From Casuarina equisetifolia (lineage: Eukaryota > Streptophyta > Magnoliopsida > Fagales > Casuarinaceae): DNA of 64,000 bases. The position numbers were made by a program, and so were the translations under genes. The stretch lies in the NCBI GenBank assembly GCA_028551475.1, contig JAKISB010000011.1, forward strand, positions 62,001 to 126,000, given 5' to 3'. This document shows positions 45,554 through 60,000 of this stretch, in pieces. The notes beneath the pieces were generated by a model, which saw nothing but the letters and a program-made list of their open reading frames with translations, was not told the origin of the DNA and ran no database searches. Position 1 is the stretch's first letter. The number at the start of each line of letters is the position of its first letter.

Positions 45554-46300
45554 TGTGCTATGTTGCTTGGATGCATTTCAATGGCAAACAGAAATTTCAT
45601 CAAACATGTAGTCTACCAAATGAAGGCACTGCAGGGGAACCCCCTCACAGAGGTTTCCCGTATTCTCGGATTGCCCGCCCACAGTTTCGAGTGTTACTTC
45701 CCGGTAGTTTTTCGTTTTCCTAAAAATAAAAAGGTCGTGCATGAGAAAACGAATTTCAGCAAGTAGATCCCCAGAGAGGAGAGGAAGAGAGGGCGGGATG
45801 GCTCAAAGGGAAACAGCGAGTTCTTGATTTTGTTGGGAGTTATAAATAAATGACAAAAGAAACTACACGTGGCATGGTTTTATAAAATGCACGAATTTTC
45901 TGGTTGATATAATAAAAAAGGGGACGTGCGGAAAAACATTTCAACAAAAATATCCAAGCAATAGAGCACTGGTGAGTTAATATAAATATGACTCAATTAA
46001 GAACAAATGCTATCTAAAACTAAGAGATCCTTAAGCTGGATGATAATTTTTTTCAAAAAAAGTAGAGCACTCGTGAAAAGAAAAGAAAAGAGAAGAGAAG
46101 TAAGCGCCGTGTTTGAACAGAAGAGACGAACTTTCCAAAGGAGAAATATCACCACGTTGAGTTTCATTCTTATGATCAGAGCATAAAAATAGTACAAGTT
46201 AAAATCTCAAACTCTCCCTTACTCTATGTTAAAAATAAGAAAATATGAAAATCTTTAAAATGAAATCAAAAAAAGCTTCTTCCACTTATAAGCAAAATGC
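45554..46300. other. PPR upstream region and former 3' end of the RNase P gene (copy 2)
   Basis: The counterpart of 18350-19086. The A/G-rich run is shorter (about 46076-46100), and the sequence at the former stop of the RNase P gene is altered near 46290-46312 (GCTCATGTAGTAAG against GGATTGTAAG), so the C terminus would differ even without the upstream frameshift. Confidence 0.55.
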
Positions 46301-48069
46301 TCATGTAGTAAGATTAGGTATAGTTCGGTGGCTATCATGCTCACTGCTCTCAGCAATTTCCTTCAAGCTAGTCCAAGATTTTCTCTTCCGTTTACTTGAT
46401 GTGCCAACCGCCTTTTCCACATCCGTTGGGGTAGAATTGCTTTCAGTTCCACCTGGTCTCTTGGATGTTGACTGGTTTCTCTTTCTACTCTTCCCTTCCA
46501 GTAAACTAGTTTCAGTTCTTACCAATGGGGTTACAGGACTATCGGAAGTAGGAATCTTCTTAGCAAATGCTGGTGAAGCTAACTCATTTGTTTCATTGGT
46601 ATTATCTTTGCTTCTGGAGCCATTCTCCAAGCTAGCGCATTTCTGAAGCCTGGGCTTTGCAGGTTCTGATTTTGAAGATGTTTTGGCCTTGGAGGAACAT
46701 CTCTTTCATATGTCCTTTTGGGGTCCCTCTCTTCAGATTCCAATACGAACAGAAGTGGCATTTAAACACTACATTGTTCTGTGTGGGACTATAAGTTTTT
46801 TTCCCTCTGCGCCTTGCCTTTCCCCTATTCTTTTCAATTCGGACAGTACAGTTAAAGCCAGGCTGGAGAATTGTTTCACATCTGAAAGAGATTAAGCCAT
46901 AAGTTCAACAAACTACACGAAGGAAACAAACAGAAAACCCAAATCAATGTTGATGACATATTTTGCCATTAGAGCTCATAGTGAGCACAAGTTCTCAGGC
47001 AGTTTGGAAGTGGTAATGTAGATCCTCTTGACAATAATATAGCATTTAGTCCTTACTCTGATGTAAATATGCAGTTGTCAAAAAAGTGGGAAATTTCAAC
47101 TCAAATTTGAACGTTCTAATAGGACTCTGAGTATCTTGCAAGACAACTGATATATATAATACAACTGTTTGAAAGAACTCTGTTCTATGCTTACTAATTG
47201 ATAATCCATTTGGGACATATATTTTACCTAACTTTCATCATCCTGCAGCTTAAAGGATATTTACATAACCCAACTTTCATCTTTGATGCCACATTCAAAA
47301 TGAATGTGGTTCGAAATGCCAATTTCTGTAGTTCAAATCATAATGAAAAGGCAGTCAGACTACTAGTTTTTTCATAGAATTCCTCCTAACTACGAAAAAG
47401 ATTGTCAAGATATCAGCTTCAAGCAACTAAATAGGAAGCACATCCCCACTCCTACACATTCCTTTACCATTCTTCTTCCTATAGGCTTTCTAAACACAGA
47501 GAACTTCTCTTTCTTGCATTGATTCAAAATTCGTAAAAACAATGAATTCGTATAATCAGCGAAATTGTAGAGAAAACGAGACTCTCGAAAAACATCCATC
47601 TGTTCTCCAACAGTTAATAACTCAACAAGGAGAAAGATATTCATCTTCTCGTGAACCTAGAAACAAAGAAGCGTATATGCAACTGTAGGAAAGGTAATCA
47701 TCCAATAACCTCCAAAACAAAACCCATGCAGCTAGAAGCAATTACCAAACAACAAAACATATCACAGCAAAAATTCAAGGCCCAGACGAACCTCTCGCAT
47801 GAAAACAGAGAAGGGTCAGGAGGTATCCCCATGGCCTCCGATAGAGTTGCTAAATGTTGACCGAAGAAGGCACCCAAAGAAGGAAAAGCAGCCTCCCCAC
47901 TGGCCCATATTGCTAGCTTCTGCAAGTGCTCGACTTTTAGCATGGACTTGGAGCTGTTGGACCCACCCTTGGTTTGCTTTCTCCCAGTGGATTCTTCTCT
48001 CAGAGAGATTGGATTCCGAAACGCAGGTGCAAGGTTTGGCGCTTTCTTAATACCCCCTCGTTTTCCCAT
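46301..48069 (-). pseudogene. RNase P Rpr2/Rpp21-domain gene, frameshifted (copy 2)
   Basis: Exon 1 (47792-48069) and the start of exon 2 (from 46881) keep the frame, splice sites (donor GTTCGT instead of GTACGT) and all four zinc-ribbon cysteines. After GTPKGHMKEM a 2-bp deletion relative to copy 1, near 46701, changes the frame, which ends at TAG 46632-46634. The product would have 175 residues against 290, losing the basic Lys/Ser-rich tail that remains readable downstream in the old frame (46301-46630). The domain itself is complete, so partial activity cannot be excluded. An assembly or polishing error of 2 bp is the main alternative. Confidence 0.82.
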
Positions 48070-49685
48070 GATCTTTTTCTGTTTTCCGTTCTTTCCAGGA
48101 TGTTAAAGCCGAGCGTTTATTGAACCCAGATTGAAGGAAAAACAACAACTTGGTTTCTTTTTTCCTCCAACACCAAACGATTGCAAAGGGAACAGTTTGG
48201 TTAAAAAAGAAAAACACAAGTTTGAATACAAGGAATTCTGTTTGGAAGAAAAATACAGAAAGCTGTTCGGGAAAAGAAGAAACTCAAGCTTAAGTAAAAC
48301 AGAGAGACCCACGACCCTTGTGCTGCCGAAGCACCGCGGGATTTATTTTCTTCTTCCACCTCCGATTACTGCTTCTGTGAACAGATGGGGAAACCAGAAA
48401 AAACGCAGCTCTGCTTCAATAGAATTCAAATAGATCAAATTTTAAATTAACGAAGAACAAATGCACAATCAGGCTCCTTCTCGCCAATGCTAGCGCTAAA
48501 TCCTAGCCCTCGATAGAACAATACAACAATTTAGTACCGGGGAAAATCATACTGAATTGCGCAAACTATTAAACCCCAACAACGCCGCTAATGGGGAATT
48601 CTTTTGGGCTTTGGTCGTTTTGGGCTCTACCACTGACTCCCCTGCGGTAGATAAGATGGCAAACTGGCCCAAAATTCCCAAAGGTTGATTTCCAATCATC
48701 GTGTCCCAATCCCAATCCCAATCGTTGATTTCCAATCAATCAAAGAAATTTTGTAACCTATCAAAAGAAGGTTAAGACAAGATATTTCAGCCGGATAATT
48801 TGCAGATATAAGTGATTAAGAACTTTTCCAAAATGCATAGATCAAATTGTGTATGAAAGTGACTAAGAACTAATCAACCCATTAATTTGCTTGAATGAAA
48901 TATTTTTTTAAGTAATTTGAAGAATAATATATTTATGATAAAAATAAAAAAATTAATTTTTTTAATCATAAAAGATATTTTAAGCTTAATTTTTTTTAGA
49001 TCAAGTTATGAGGTTGGAATATATTCAAATATTTTTATAGTCGTTCAATTTGATTAAACTCGTGTATTCATTATAAAAAAAATAAAAAATAAATTGTATA
49101 CACTCAATGGAAGCGTGTTATCCAAGACACATGTATGCGACAAAGATTTCAAAGTGGGTATTCCTCGAAAATATCTCTTTCGGGGCTAAGATGGGCATTG
49201 ACTTGACCAAACACGACCCAACCAAGTTGGGCTTTGGGTCGGTGGGTCTACTGGGCGATCCGAATGTTGACCGAGAGAGAAGAAGAAACACAAAGGAAAA
49301 CACAAAAGGGCGAGGATCGAAAGGACACGCTTAAGATTGACGCAGCCAATACTGTGGGAGCACACGGATCAATAACGTGGCATAAAATTTAAAATCCCGC
49401 CTAAACCCCCAAATTTCATTTCGTGCGCAATTGAATTTCAATTTAACCCCGAACTTATTATCTCCGCCTTTCGGCATCTCAAGCCCCTCACAATCAATCG
49501 CACTTATCTCTCTCTCTCTCTTTTTCTGTCTCTCGCTACGCGTTGAAACTTTAGCCCCAACTCTAAACCTAACCCTAGTTCTTCTTCAGACCGGTGAGTC
49601 CGTCGATTCAGATCCATTTTTTACGAATTTTCTTGTTTCACGAAGGATTTTCGCTGATCCGATTCTCTATGTTCCAGGATTTGCT
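48070..49685. other. Divergent promoter region (copy 2)
   Basis: The counterpart of 20869-22489 with a shorter CCCAAT repeat and small changes in the poly-A/T stretches near 48945-49000. The HMGB leader, its short intron and the telo-box-like motif are conserved. Confidence 0.55.
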
Positions 49686-51056
49686 ATGAAAGGAGCGAAA
49701 TCAAAGTCTGAGTCTAAGAGGGCTGATCCCAAGTAAGTTTTGCTGTTCTCGCCAATTTTCTCTGAAAATATGTTCCTTGTTTCAGGAATCCGAGTGAAAA
49801 CTCGGTTGATCATGGTTTCTCAGATCCTAGATCTGAAATGATGAATAGCAACTGAGCCTTGCTCTCTCTTTCTCTTTCCCTCGCTGCATTTCATTTTTAC
49901 ATATATTTTTATTTTTGTATTAATATGTTTTCCGTGGTTTTCTGGTGTGGTCGAAGGCTTTCCGTGAATAAGAAAGGCGTTGCTTCCACGAAAGCAGGAA
50001 GGGCATCGACAAAGAAGGGGAAGGCTGCGAAGGACCCTAACAAGCCTAAAAGGCCCGCTAGTGCCTTCTTCGTTTTCATGTAGCTGTTCTTGTTACCCTT
50101 CAATCTCGTTTCTCAGTTTGGTTTGTTTGATTTAACGGAAAATAAATGTTTCCTGAGGAAAATAAAAAGTGGGCAACTCTGGGTAACACACCAACGCTCA
50201 CTCGCTAATGAATTTTCTTTGTACCAATAAGTCTGAAGTACGTGGAAGAAATCTTCCTTAGAAAAAGCATTTTGAGATGTTGCTTTACTTGTATGAAAGT
50301 GGGATTATTATTACATCATTTTATGATCTATACCTATCTGGATTTCTTCTTCATACTTGTCTCGTAAATTTTACGAAAACAGGGAGGAATTCAGGAAACA
50401 GTTTAATAAGGATCACCCTGACAACAAATCAGTCTCTGCTGTAAGTCTCAAATGTGGTCTATTCCTTTTTGGGTGCGAGTGGTTCAGTAAACTGTGTAGA
50501 GATGTATAGAGATCAGGGGTTTGAAATCCGTTGTTGGTTGTAAAATAATCAGGTTGGTAAAGCTGCTGGAGCTAAATGGAAGTCTATGTCCGATGCTGTA
50601 AGACTTCTTCTGATATACAAGTAGTTCGTTGATGTTTACCTATATCCGGTTTTGACTAAAGGAAAATAATTCAATTTCAGGAAAAGGCACCATATGTAGC
50701 CAAGGCGGAGAAAAGGAAGGCTGACTATGAGAAGAACATGAAAGCCTATAACAAGAAGCAGGTAATTTGTTTGTATTTTAATTAACTGTTTTTCTATTGT
50801 AAATCTTAGTTAGCTATGAATGACTTGTTGCATACTTTTCTCCCTGAATCAGGCTGAAGGTGCCAATGCAGCTGAGGACGAAGTAGAATCTGAGAAGTCA
50901 ATGTCTGAGGTGAATGATGAGGATGAGGGAGACGAAGAGGGCAGCGAGGAGGTTTGTCTCAGTTCTCCATCTGCTTCTTTATAGCAGGTTTTAAATATTA
51001 ATCTTTAACTGATGTGTTTTTAATTCCATTTCTTGCAGGAGGAGGATGATGAGTAG
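49686..51056 (+). CDS. HMGB-type high mobility group protein (copy 2)
   Basis: Exons 49686-49732, 49957-50079, 50383-50440, 50553-50597, 50681-50761, 50853-50951 and 51039-51056 join to 471 nt, 156 residues. The HMG box and acidic tail are identical to copy 1 as far as I compared. One residue differs (G24V, before the box). The acceptor of intron 1 is GAAG instead of GTAG, still a valid AG. Confidence 0.95.
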
Positions 51057-52629
51057 ACAAAGGCACGAAATATAGGGTAGTTTTTTAGGGTGTCAGAATG
51101 TGTTATCATTCCGCGCTACTGCTTTGATGATCTATGTCTAAACTTTTGTTCCCTTTTCCAAGAAAATATATCCTGTTCCCCTGTCAATTTGTTTTGCCCT
51201 TCCGGAAAATGGGTAGTTATAGATTGGAAGTTGCCCTCTCTTGTACTCTATTTGAATTCTAATGATTTAGCAAACTTGTTTCATCTATTGGAGAGTGTGA
51301 GCAGCATTCCCCGTTGATTTAGCTTTTAGTTATAATGCCTTGGTGTTAATTGATTTATTTGTTCTCTGAAGTTTTTGCTAGCTATCCCTGCTTCTCTTAT
51401 GAGTCTGGACATATCCCTTTTGGGTATTTGTTATGGTAAATGTGAGGGTTCAAGTAGAGCATTATCCATTTGAACAGCTTGTGTTCAATGTTTTATAACG
51501 TTTATGCCAACTTGTGTTCTTGATGGGAGGGTTAGATGTTGCTCAATGCATTGTATGTTGATACCTTAGATGGATGTAGAATGTAAGTTGTTCCATTGGG
51601 TAGATTTTTTGCTTTGAATCGTCTCTAATTGGCTTGAATATGGTTGAGCAGAAGATCAATCAGTCTGGGAATTATCTAAGTTTTGCGAATGAAATCCTTT
51701 TGCTGGGTTGATTGAAGAATAACATAGGGGTTTGGCCAATGTTTTGAGGTGAATATTGGGGCTTAGGGCGTCGTTGAAGAAGCTAATTCTGAATTCGCCC
51801 CTGTAATGAAAAGTGTATCTAAGGCCTTGCCGCGGAATGATATTTTCCCTAAGGGTCTGCATATGAAGCTACGATCCAACTTTTGGTCAGATACACCACT
51901 GTGGTCATTGAGAGTGTGGCGAGGTTGATGCTTTAGATAGTTATTCTTTATTTGAAAGGACTAGTATAGGCGAGGGAGAAATATATAGCTTAGCTTCATG
52001 TAATCCCTAACACGTTTTAGATGTAAAACGATTGCTATCAAGGAATATTCTGTCATAAATGACTTGAGCGAAATAATTAATCATGTCTTTCGCTCGGCTT
52101 AGAACTAGAATAAATGTTAACGGTATCTTGTAATGAAATTTGGGAAGCCAAGGGGCAGAATGGGTAGTGTCATGAGGGAAGGGATTTTGGCAGGTCAATT
52201 CCTCTCATGTCTGTACGTTGTAACGGTTTCCGGAGAAGACAAATTCTTATCGGAAGAGACAATCCGTTTTCCTCCATTACGGATACACTGAACTGCCTTC
52301 TGAGTTTTCATGGAACTTCAGGAAATGGCACCAGAGCTACTTATTACATTCAACAAGGTAACAATCCCTTTGCATCAGACATGTATACATCATTTTATTT
52401 TGAACAATAACCAACCTCCCCACCAAGTCCTTTAACTTCTTGATCCTATCTCTCATTGCACTCACTTGTCCATATGTTTCTTTTAGAGGATCATCCATAC
52501 TCATTTTCAAAACATTGTAAGGCCATATGGTCCATTTGCCATTGGAATTTTTAAGCTCCCTTTATGATGTAATTAAAAAAGGGTGTGGAAAGGCATTGAA
52601 ACTTTCCTAGCCGTGTTGAAAACAACGAA
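51057..52629. other. HMGB 3' region and gene-free DNA (copy 2)
   Basis: The counterpart of 23861-25429, with several small indels (for example near 51880 and 52570). I see no gene. Confidence 0.5.
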
Positions 52630-55215
52630 CTAAGAAGTTATCTTCAAAGAGGAAGCTCTTCCTTAGTTTGTGGCATTCTTGAGGAAAACAAGGATGAGAT
52701 ACCTCCAAAGACTCCAAAGCAATTATATCTTAATAGAAAAGTCAATCATGTGGTAGAGTTGAATCTTGTAACAAAACCCTTCTAAAGGTCCTTTGTAGAA
52801 TGATCTCACCTCGATAAGACCTCAAGAAGAACGAAAGCCATTGCTAGATATTAGGCATATACATCCATCAAAGGCCTTACATGGAGCTCCAATGTTCTTT
52901 AGTGAAGGAAGATGAGTCATATGATTGTGCATTAACTATTAAGCTTTGAACAAAGTAATTATCAAGAACAAGTAGCATATTCTTTTAATAGTAGATTTGT
53001 TTGAAAAGTTGGACAATGCGTACTCTTTTACTAAGGTGGATTTGAGATTGGGGTATTGTGAAGTTCAAATTGCTGCTAGGTATAAGTTTAAGACAACTTG
53101 GAGGATGAAGTATAAAACCTTTGGACGGTTGGTTATACTTTTTGATTTAACTAATGCCTTAACTACATTATGTACATTAATGAACAACTTGCTTAATCTA
53201 TACCTAGACAAGTTTATAGTAATATGTCATAATAATGTTGTGGTGTATAACAATTTATTAAAGAAATATGTCAAGTATTTGAAGACATTATTCAAGGCAC
53301 AACTTCCTTTACTGAGTTATTGAAAAAAGCAAAGATAAGAGAGTAACAAAGGAATATTAGTGCACCTTTAATGAATTAAGGTTGTTGTGATGAAGAAGAA
53401 AGTGTTGGTGCTACTTGATTACTTTGAGCTATTTAAGGTACATTCAAATGTTTTTGATTTGCTATTGAAGAGTGTACTAATGCAAGATAGGCATCATGTT
53501 ATTTTTGAAAGTCACAAGCTTAATGAAATAGAGCACAAGTATACCATGCAAGACAAGGATATGGCAATTGTTGTTCATTATTTGAGAACATGGCATCATT
53601 ACTTACTAGGTTCTCAATTTTTTATTCAAATAGATAATGTGGCCACAAGTTACTTTAAGACTCAAAAGAAGTTTTTGTTAAAGCAAGGTGGCAAGATTTA
53701 TTGGCCGAGTTTGACTATATAATATAGTACAAAATTAGGAAGGGAAACATTGTGGTTGACTTTCTTATTAGGAAGGCCAAGCTTGTTGCCATGAGTCTAA
53801 CTATGGGAGATATGATGCAACTGGTGCAAAAAAGGATGTCCCACAACCCCTTGGCCAAACAATTAGAACAACTTGTGAAGGATGCTAAGACCAAATAATT
53901 CTGGTTAAAGATAAATTGCTTTACACAAAGAAAAGGTGTTTGATGCCTAAGCTGGAGATCTTTTGATGTAAATTCATTAAAAAGTGTCACGATAGCAAGT
54001 GGGTTGGTCACCTTGGATAATGGACAATGGGGTTTTTCTTATAGCTTCTTACTTTTGGTTTGGCATAAGGATGAAGGAAAACTATATGTGAAAAATTGTT
54101 TGGTATGCCAATAGAACAAACTAGAGCAGAGGCCTTTTGGTGGCTTGTTAAAGCTATTACCTATTTCAAGTCATTCATAAGAGAGCATTTCCATGGACTT
54201 CATCACTAAATTACCAAAGTTTAAAAGTTGTTTTTTCATTTTGGTGGTTTTTAATCATTGTCAAAGTAAGCAACATTCATACTAGCACCTATGAAGTGTC
54301 TATGTGACTTTTCTTTGAGTATGTAGTGAAGTTTGAGGGTTGTTATGTAGTGTTTTAAATGATCAAGAATCAATTCATAAGCTGCTTATTGAGAAAGTTG
54401 TTTAAGCTATTAAGTTTAGAGTTATAGTTTTTCACAAGCTTTCATTCTCATATGGACATATAAATGGAAAGAGTAAATAGCTTGGCGAAGCTATACTTAA
54501 GACATTTTGCAAGCATGGATTAGAAGGATTGGATGAAGTTAATAGATGTAGCTTAATATTCTTAGAATCTTCACAAGAGAATCAATGAATTGAAACCTGT
54601 TTAAGTTGGTGATAAGGTAGCAACTATTGGCCCTTCTAATCCTTACAATGAACTAGATAGGTAAAAGCCTGGTGCGTTCAACATGGTGAACTCTTGGTAG
54701 CAGAGCATAGATGTGGGGCAATTATATTTGAATAAAGCTAAAAAGAGAATGAGGAGATGGGCTGAAAAGAAGAGATGCCCTGTTGACTATAAGGTTGTTA
54801 GCAAGTGATAGTAAGACTACTCCCACAACAGTATAAGGTGGATTGTGTAGTTTGTAAGGGGTTGATCCACAAGTATGAAATACCATTTATGGTAGTGGGG
54901 AAGGAAAGGTTGTCTTTTGATTGGACCTTCCATTTAAGCTCAAGATACATATGACTTTCCATGCAAGCATGTTAAAGCTTTCTATTAAAATGTGGAAGAC
55001 ACTGGACAATGCAAGTCCTTGAAAGCCTTTCAAACAATGATGACCTCTTTTAAAAAAGAGGCAGGATCAAGTGGTTTGGAAAAAGAGAATTCCTTGGAGA
55101 AAATAGTTTTTGATTAAGTGGAAAAGATTGCTTGAGAGCAACGTAACCTAGGAGTCAAGGAAGACCTTTGATAGTTTAAAGATCTTATCAATCATTACTG
55201 AGAAGTGATGAAGGC
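52630..55215 (+). mobile_element. Decayed Ty3/gypsy element, internal part (copy 2)
   Basis: The same remnant as at 25430-28050: RT (SFTKVDLRLGYCEVQIA), RNase H (DNVATSYFKTQKKFLLKQGG, longer open frame here because one stop is absent), integrase scraps and FLIKWKRLLESNVT. The RT catalytic site has decayed further, to CHNNVVVYN. No complete ends were found. Confidence 0.8.
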
Positions 55216-57083
55216 ATCACCAAATTAACTAATGGAGAATGTTCTGAAATGGTAGTGCGGGTTGATGAACTAGCTATTTGAGTACAAGTCTAACTAGTTT
55301 AGTTTCCCTAGTATTGGTGTCATTACACTAGGTAGTGCCTTATTTTCCCTTTTGTTTCCTTTTATAATTTTGCTTTAAGGTTGGATATAATTCCCCTATT
55401 CATAACAAATCTTATGTTCCATGCTAAGATAAAGCACATCAAAATTGATTTCCATTTCATTTGTGAGAGGATTTGAAACAAGAAACTCTTTATTCATTTT
55501 ATATTGTCTATTGATTAAACCATAGATTTATGGTTCAAACCAACCCATTAGCTTGTGGGGAATATTATATAATAAAAATTTGCTACTACCATGTCATCAA
55601 GCCATGGCAACTTGACACATCAGCCAGCCACATCAACTTCACTCAAACACGTCATCGTGCCACATGACAAGGACAACCATTTTAGCCCCACAAATCACAA
55701 AACCCAATGTTTGTCTTTGAGCACACGTGCATATTGTGACAACAATCTTCTCATTGATATGTTTCTCCACTTGAGAAGGAAGAGATTAAATGCCTAAGAA
55801 CCTCCACCAACCTCAATCAGTCATTAAACGAAAATCGGTCCCAAAATCATCGCAAATCAAACCGATTTAGGAAATGATTTTCATCTAAATCAATCTTCAC
55901 ATTCTAGGAAATTCTTTGAATTAATTTCTACATTAAATCCCTTCTTTTGCATTTTCATGTACAAAATTTTGTAAAGGTCTATAAATTACACCTCTATGTA
56001 CATCTATAATAATCATTTTTGAAATACAATTCTCTTTGTGCTCATTATTGTGTTTTGGTTTTTATTTTCTAGCTTAAAGTTTCTTTAGAATTGATCCAAG
56101 AATTCTTGGGAATTCTCTCTTTTATCTCTTAAGACGAGTCTCTTTCATCCCCATAGAATGAAAGCTTAACATCCTTGAAGGCTTCATGTACATTCAATCT
56201 TCAAATCTAGACTCCTACGGAATAATTTCATCAGTCTTGATTGTTTCGTGTAAAGCATATTTCTCAGCCTCGGCTATTGCATGGTCTTTATCCCAACACT
56301 TGTTCTTAAAAGATTAGCATGCATTCCCTATGACATGCTATGTTATAGATTTAACATGTTTTCTCAAATGTTGATTTTTGGAAACAGTTTTTTAAAACAA
56401 TTTACCAAGTAATTTCCTTTGTAGACCATACAAACAATTTTCAACTGTAAATCCTACTAAAATACTTCTTAACTCCTTCAAATAATAATAGAACTCTTTT
56501 CAAAACCACTGCCACTTTTCCCCCCCTAGAGATTCGTCACTACTAGGTGGATGTGATAACTGTGATAAGAATGACATCTATTTCTTACCTTCATTGTGAT
56601 TAAAGGTCTAAATCTGTACAGTAGTAACAAAATGCTCCAGACAACCTTTGGAAGTAAGCGAATTTATCGTTTTGGTACATACAAGCAAAAATTGGTTTAC
56701 TACCATAACCATAGACGGCGAACATTCCCATTTCATACCTTAAAATGCATTTAAATTAGAGCCAGAAACGCCAGAACTTGTCCAATCCAGCTGGCTTGAC
56801 TTAGCATGAATTTGAGGTCGAATGGCTTCTCGTTGGGCATTGAAAATTGGTAATTCGGTGACAGCTGCCACTGCAGGTTACCATGGGTTCCTCAGAATAT
56901 TCAGTAGACCAATGCCTCTGCAGCCAAAAGGCAGTGGTGAGGCTCATAAAGTCGAAATTCTAGTTCCAGAAGCAACTTCTTGGGTGAAGCACATCATTTT
57001 CCCTATCTGACAATGTGGGATAAAAACCAGATCTCCATTTAAGGTCCTGTATGCTTTCGACATTAACCCTTTCTAGTAGAACG
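55216..57083. other. AT-rich gene-free region (copy 2)
   Basis: The counterpart of 28051-29875, with a replacement and insertion near 55505-55530 relative to copy 1. It holds the same possible LTR relic and the 3' flank of the helicase gene. Confidence 0.4.
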
Positions 57084-60000
57084 CTAGCCTTTCTTTGGTA
57101 GTCTTAACTGCAAAAATACAAATATGAAATCTAGCTTCTAGCCACATAAAGTGTCACATAATCAAGTGCTTAAAACATCTAGTAATTTGTAACCTTTGAT
57201 TTTGTAGTCCTCCAGCCTCCCAAGCTCTGCTCTTGAGAGTATGCGAATTGCTCAATGGAATTCAAAATGGCCTTTTTCTCCCTGCCTGAGCTACTGAGCG
57301 GCAACAAGTTCTATTATCAAGCTGAAAAATGTTATTTTTCCTTTTCCAAGATGATAGTTGAATTTCTGGTGCAATTTACTAATGAAATAAAATAGTCCTA
57401 GTCTAGATTAGTGAAATAAATCTTCATCACTATTCTAGAGCCAGCATGTTGCTATTTATTAATCAGTCATCAGTTTCAGAGTAACAAACATATCCCGTCA
57501 TACAAAGATGTCTGAATTTTTGGGGTGATGCTGCATTTTACTCTTCTAACCATTCAGTGGTTTCAAATTCCTTCTCATTTATTTCCCTTACATTTGATAT
57601 TCAGCACAGCACCAAACCACACAAAACAAACCCAAACATCCCGCTGGAGGAGCATTTTCAGCACTGACGAACTTCAACCTATATAGACATTATGGAAATG
57701 ACTGAGAAATCATATAGCACAAACTTACACTTTCCTCTGAAACCTCATCCCTTGATGCTTCAAGATTCTTAATTTCCAAATGCTCATGGTAAAACAGTAT
57801 CTGCACATGACTTTTGGTCAGAAAAATAAAATTCTGGTGGGAAGAGTCAACGGGTCAAGAAAAATGGCAAGGAACACAAGTACCGTTAATCTGAAGCATA
57901 AAAAAAGAGCAGGCTCAATCACAATATAATGTCTACTGAGTTCGAAATAGTGGGATACCTTGTTAAGTAGCTGAACATTTGATGCGTCAGTCGCCACAAT
58001 CTGCACACCAAGAAAATGGCTGAGATTTCTACAGAAAGGACAGAAAATTGTTTTGAATACACACCCATCTTCTTCACACCAACTTCCCTGTGCTGGAGCA
58101 CTTTCAATAGATCTAGTGCAGAGTTCTGGATGAACACATGAAGTGTCAGTCATCACAACTGGTACACTTTGTGCATCAACATAATGCGTTAAATTTTCTT
58201 TTAGAAGAGATGCTAGGTGAACTTTTGTTGATGAGGTTAAGGAGCACATTATATATTGGTTCTCAGGAAGACCTAACGAGCTTTTGCAGACTGAACAAGA
58301 AATTTGTAATCTTCTTTCCATAACAGGAATAGAAGATGCACATGAAGCAACATAATTATTCTCTGAGAGCAATTGAGAAACATCTGACTTTTTGAATTTT
58401 TGTTCTGTACCATCAAACTCAAGACCAAATTCAATTCTGCGATTTGCATCTCTGCTGGCAGTTAAGCTCCTCATTAAACCAGTACGAGCAGGAGATTTAG
58501 CAAGGGGGACATCAGATTGTTCTTCTTGTGTTACGTCAGTAACTGGAGATCGCATGGACTTTCTCCTTTTTTGAGCATGAGAATTAACACTCGAATTCAT
58601 AGACAATTCCATTTCTAACAGAAGGCTGTTCGTGTTCATAGTCATCATTCTTTCAGGAGTAACTAATACTGAGCACTGGGTTCCAGAAAGAGCCTTGTTT
58701 GTACCAGGTGAAGCAAAAGAGCAAGTCAATACTTGATCTTGGAGCTCAGTAGAAGCATCAATCATGGTTGAACTAAAATTATCATCCTTCGAGAAGGTTC
58801 CAGGACTAGCTGTAGAACACGGGGTCTCCTTGACAAGCGATACCTCTGGATCATTATGGGAGAATGTCATTGATAAAGCCTCAGGCCACCTGCAAAAGGA
58901 TGACTTTTACCTTGAAGTGGTGACTCGTAACATAATTATAAAAATTATAACTGGCAGAAGATATTCGCAAAATATTATTTGCATACAAGAAATAGAAGTG
59001 AAATTTAGATAGGAAGTGCTGGAAAGCAAGTCAGTGGCCTGTGAACACAATTTAAACCTGCTCTCTATTGACCAATCGTTTTTGTACATAATGGTTAATT
59101 GTACGTTCATATTTCTTCCCCTTCATTCACATTTACCACATTTTTTTATTCTATTCCATGTTTAGAGGGTAGCAGTGTACCTTTAACCAATACTGCTCTG
59201 TTGCCCATATCTCATGAGTAAACTCCAAAACTTGATCCGTAAACTTCAGAAGGTAGCTAACGAAGCATTTTACCAGAAGACCGATGACTAGTCCAGTCAT
59301 CTATAGCACACTAACAGCTAATAAAATGGTAAAAAATGGAATTGTAGAGTCACCTTGATTCTCTCTGGAAACTGCACTGAAGGTCAATATGTTGTGTGCG
59401 GTTGTTACTGTCCTCATCCATCCTTAAAGATGCATTAACGTCCACATCACCTTCAGACTTCTCGAGGGAAACAGAAGCATCATAGTTGGATCCAGAAAGC
59501 ATGTTTTGTCCATGATGATCAGCCTTGCTTAGTTTTTGATTCTTCACTCTAAACCCTTTATTTTGAACCATATTGGTCATACCTTCAGACTTTTCCTCAT
59601 TAATATCAAAATTGTTTACAGCATTTGTTGTATTGTTCCCTATCCTTTCCTGCAAACAAGTAAACAACCTAAATTATATAGTTCATCCAACAAGTAAACC
59701 ATGAAAACAGAAAGTAAGAAAGTAGATTAAGAACCAGCATCAGCAACATTTATGACCTTGACATCTTTGAAAAAGGATTTTAATCCCTCTATTGAAGTTT
59801 CAAAGCTGTCACATTGCCTAATTGATTTCCTCAGCCACTTTGATATGTATGCTCTATTCCTTTCTTCTTGATAACGCTCATCTGCTTCCAAAGAAAAAAT
59901 ACCATTCAAGCCAATGCTAATTGGACGTCAATAAAAGGTTAAATGGGCATAACAGATATGCCATAAGAAATTCCAATTATTTAAAGATTTGCAATGCAAG

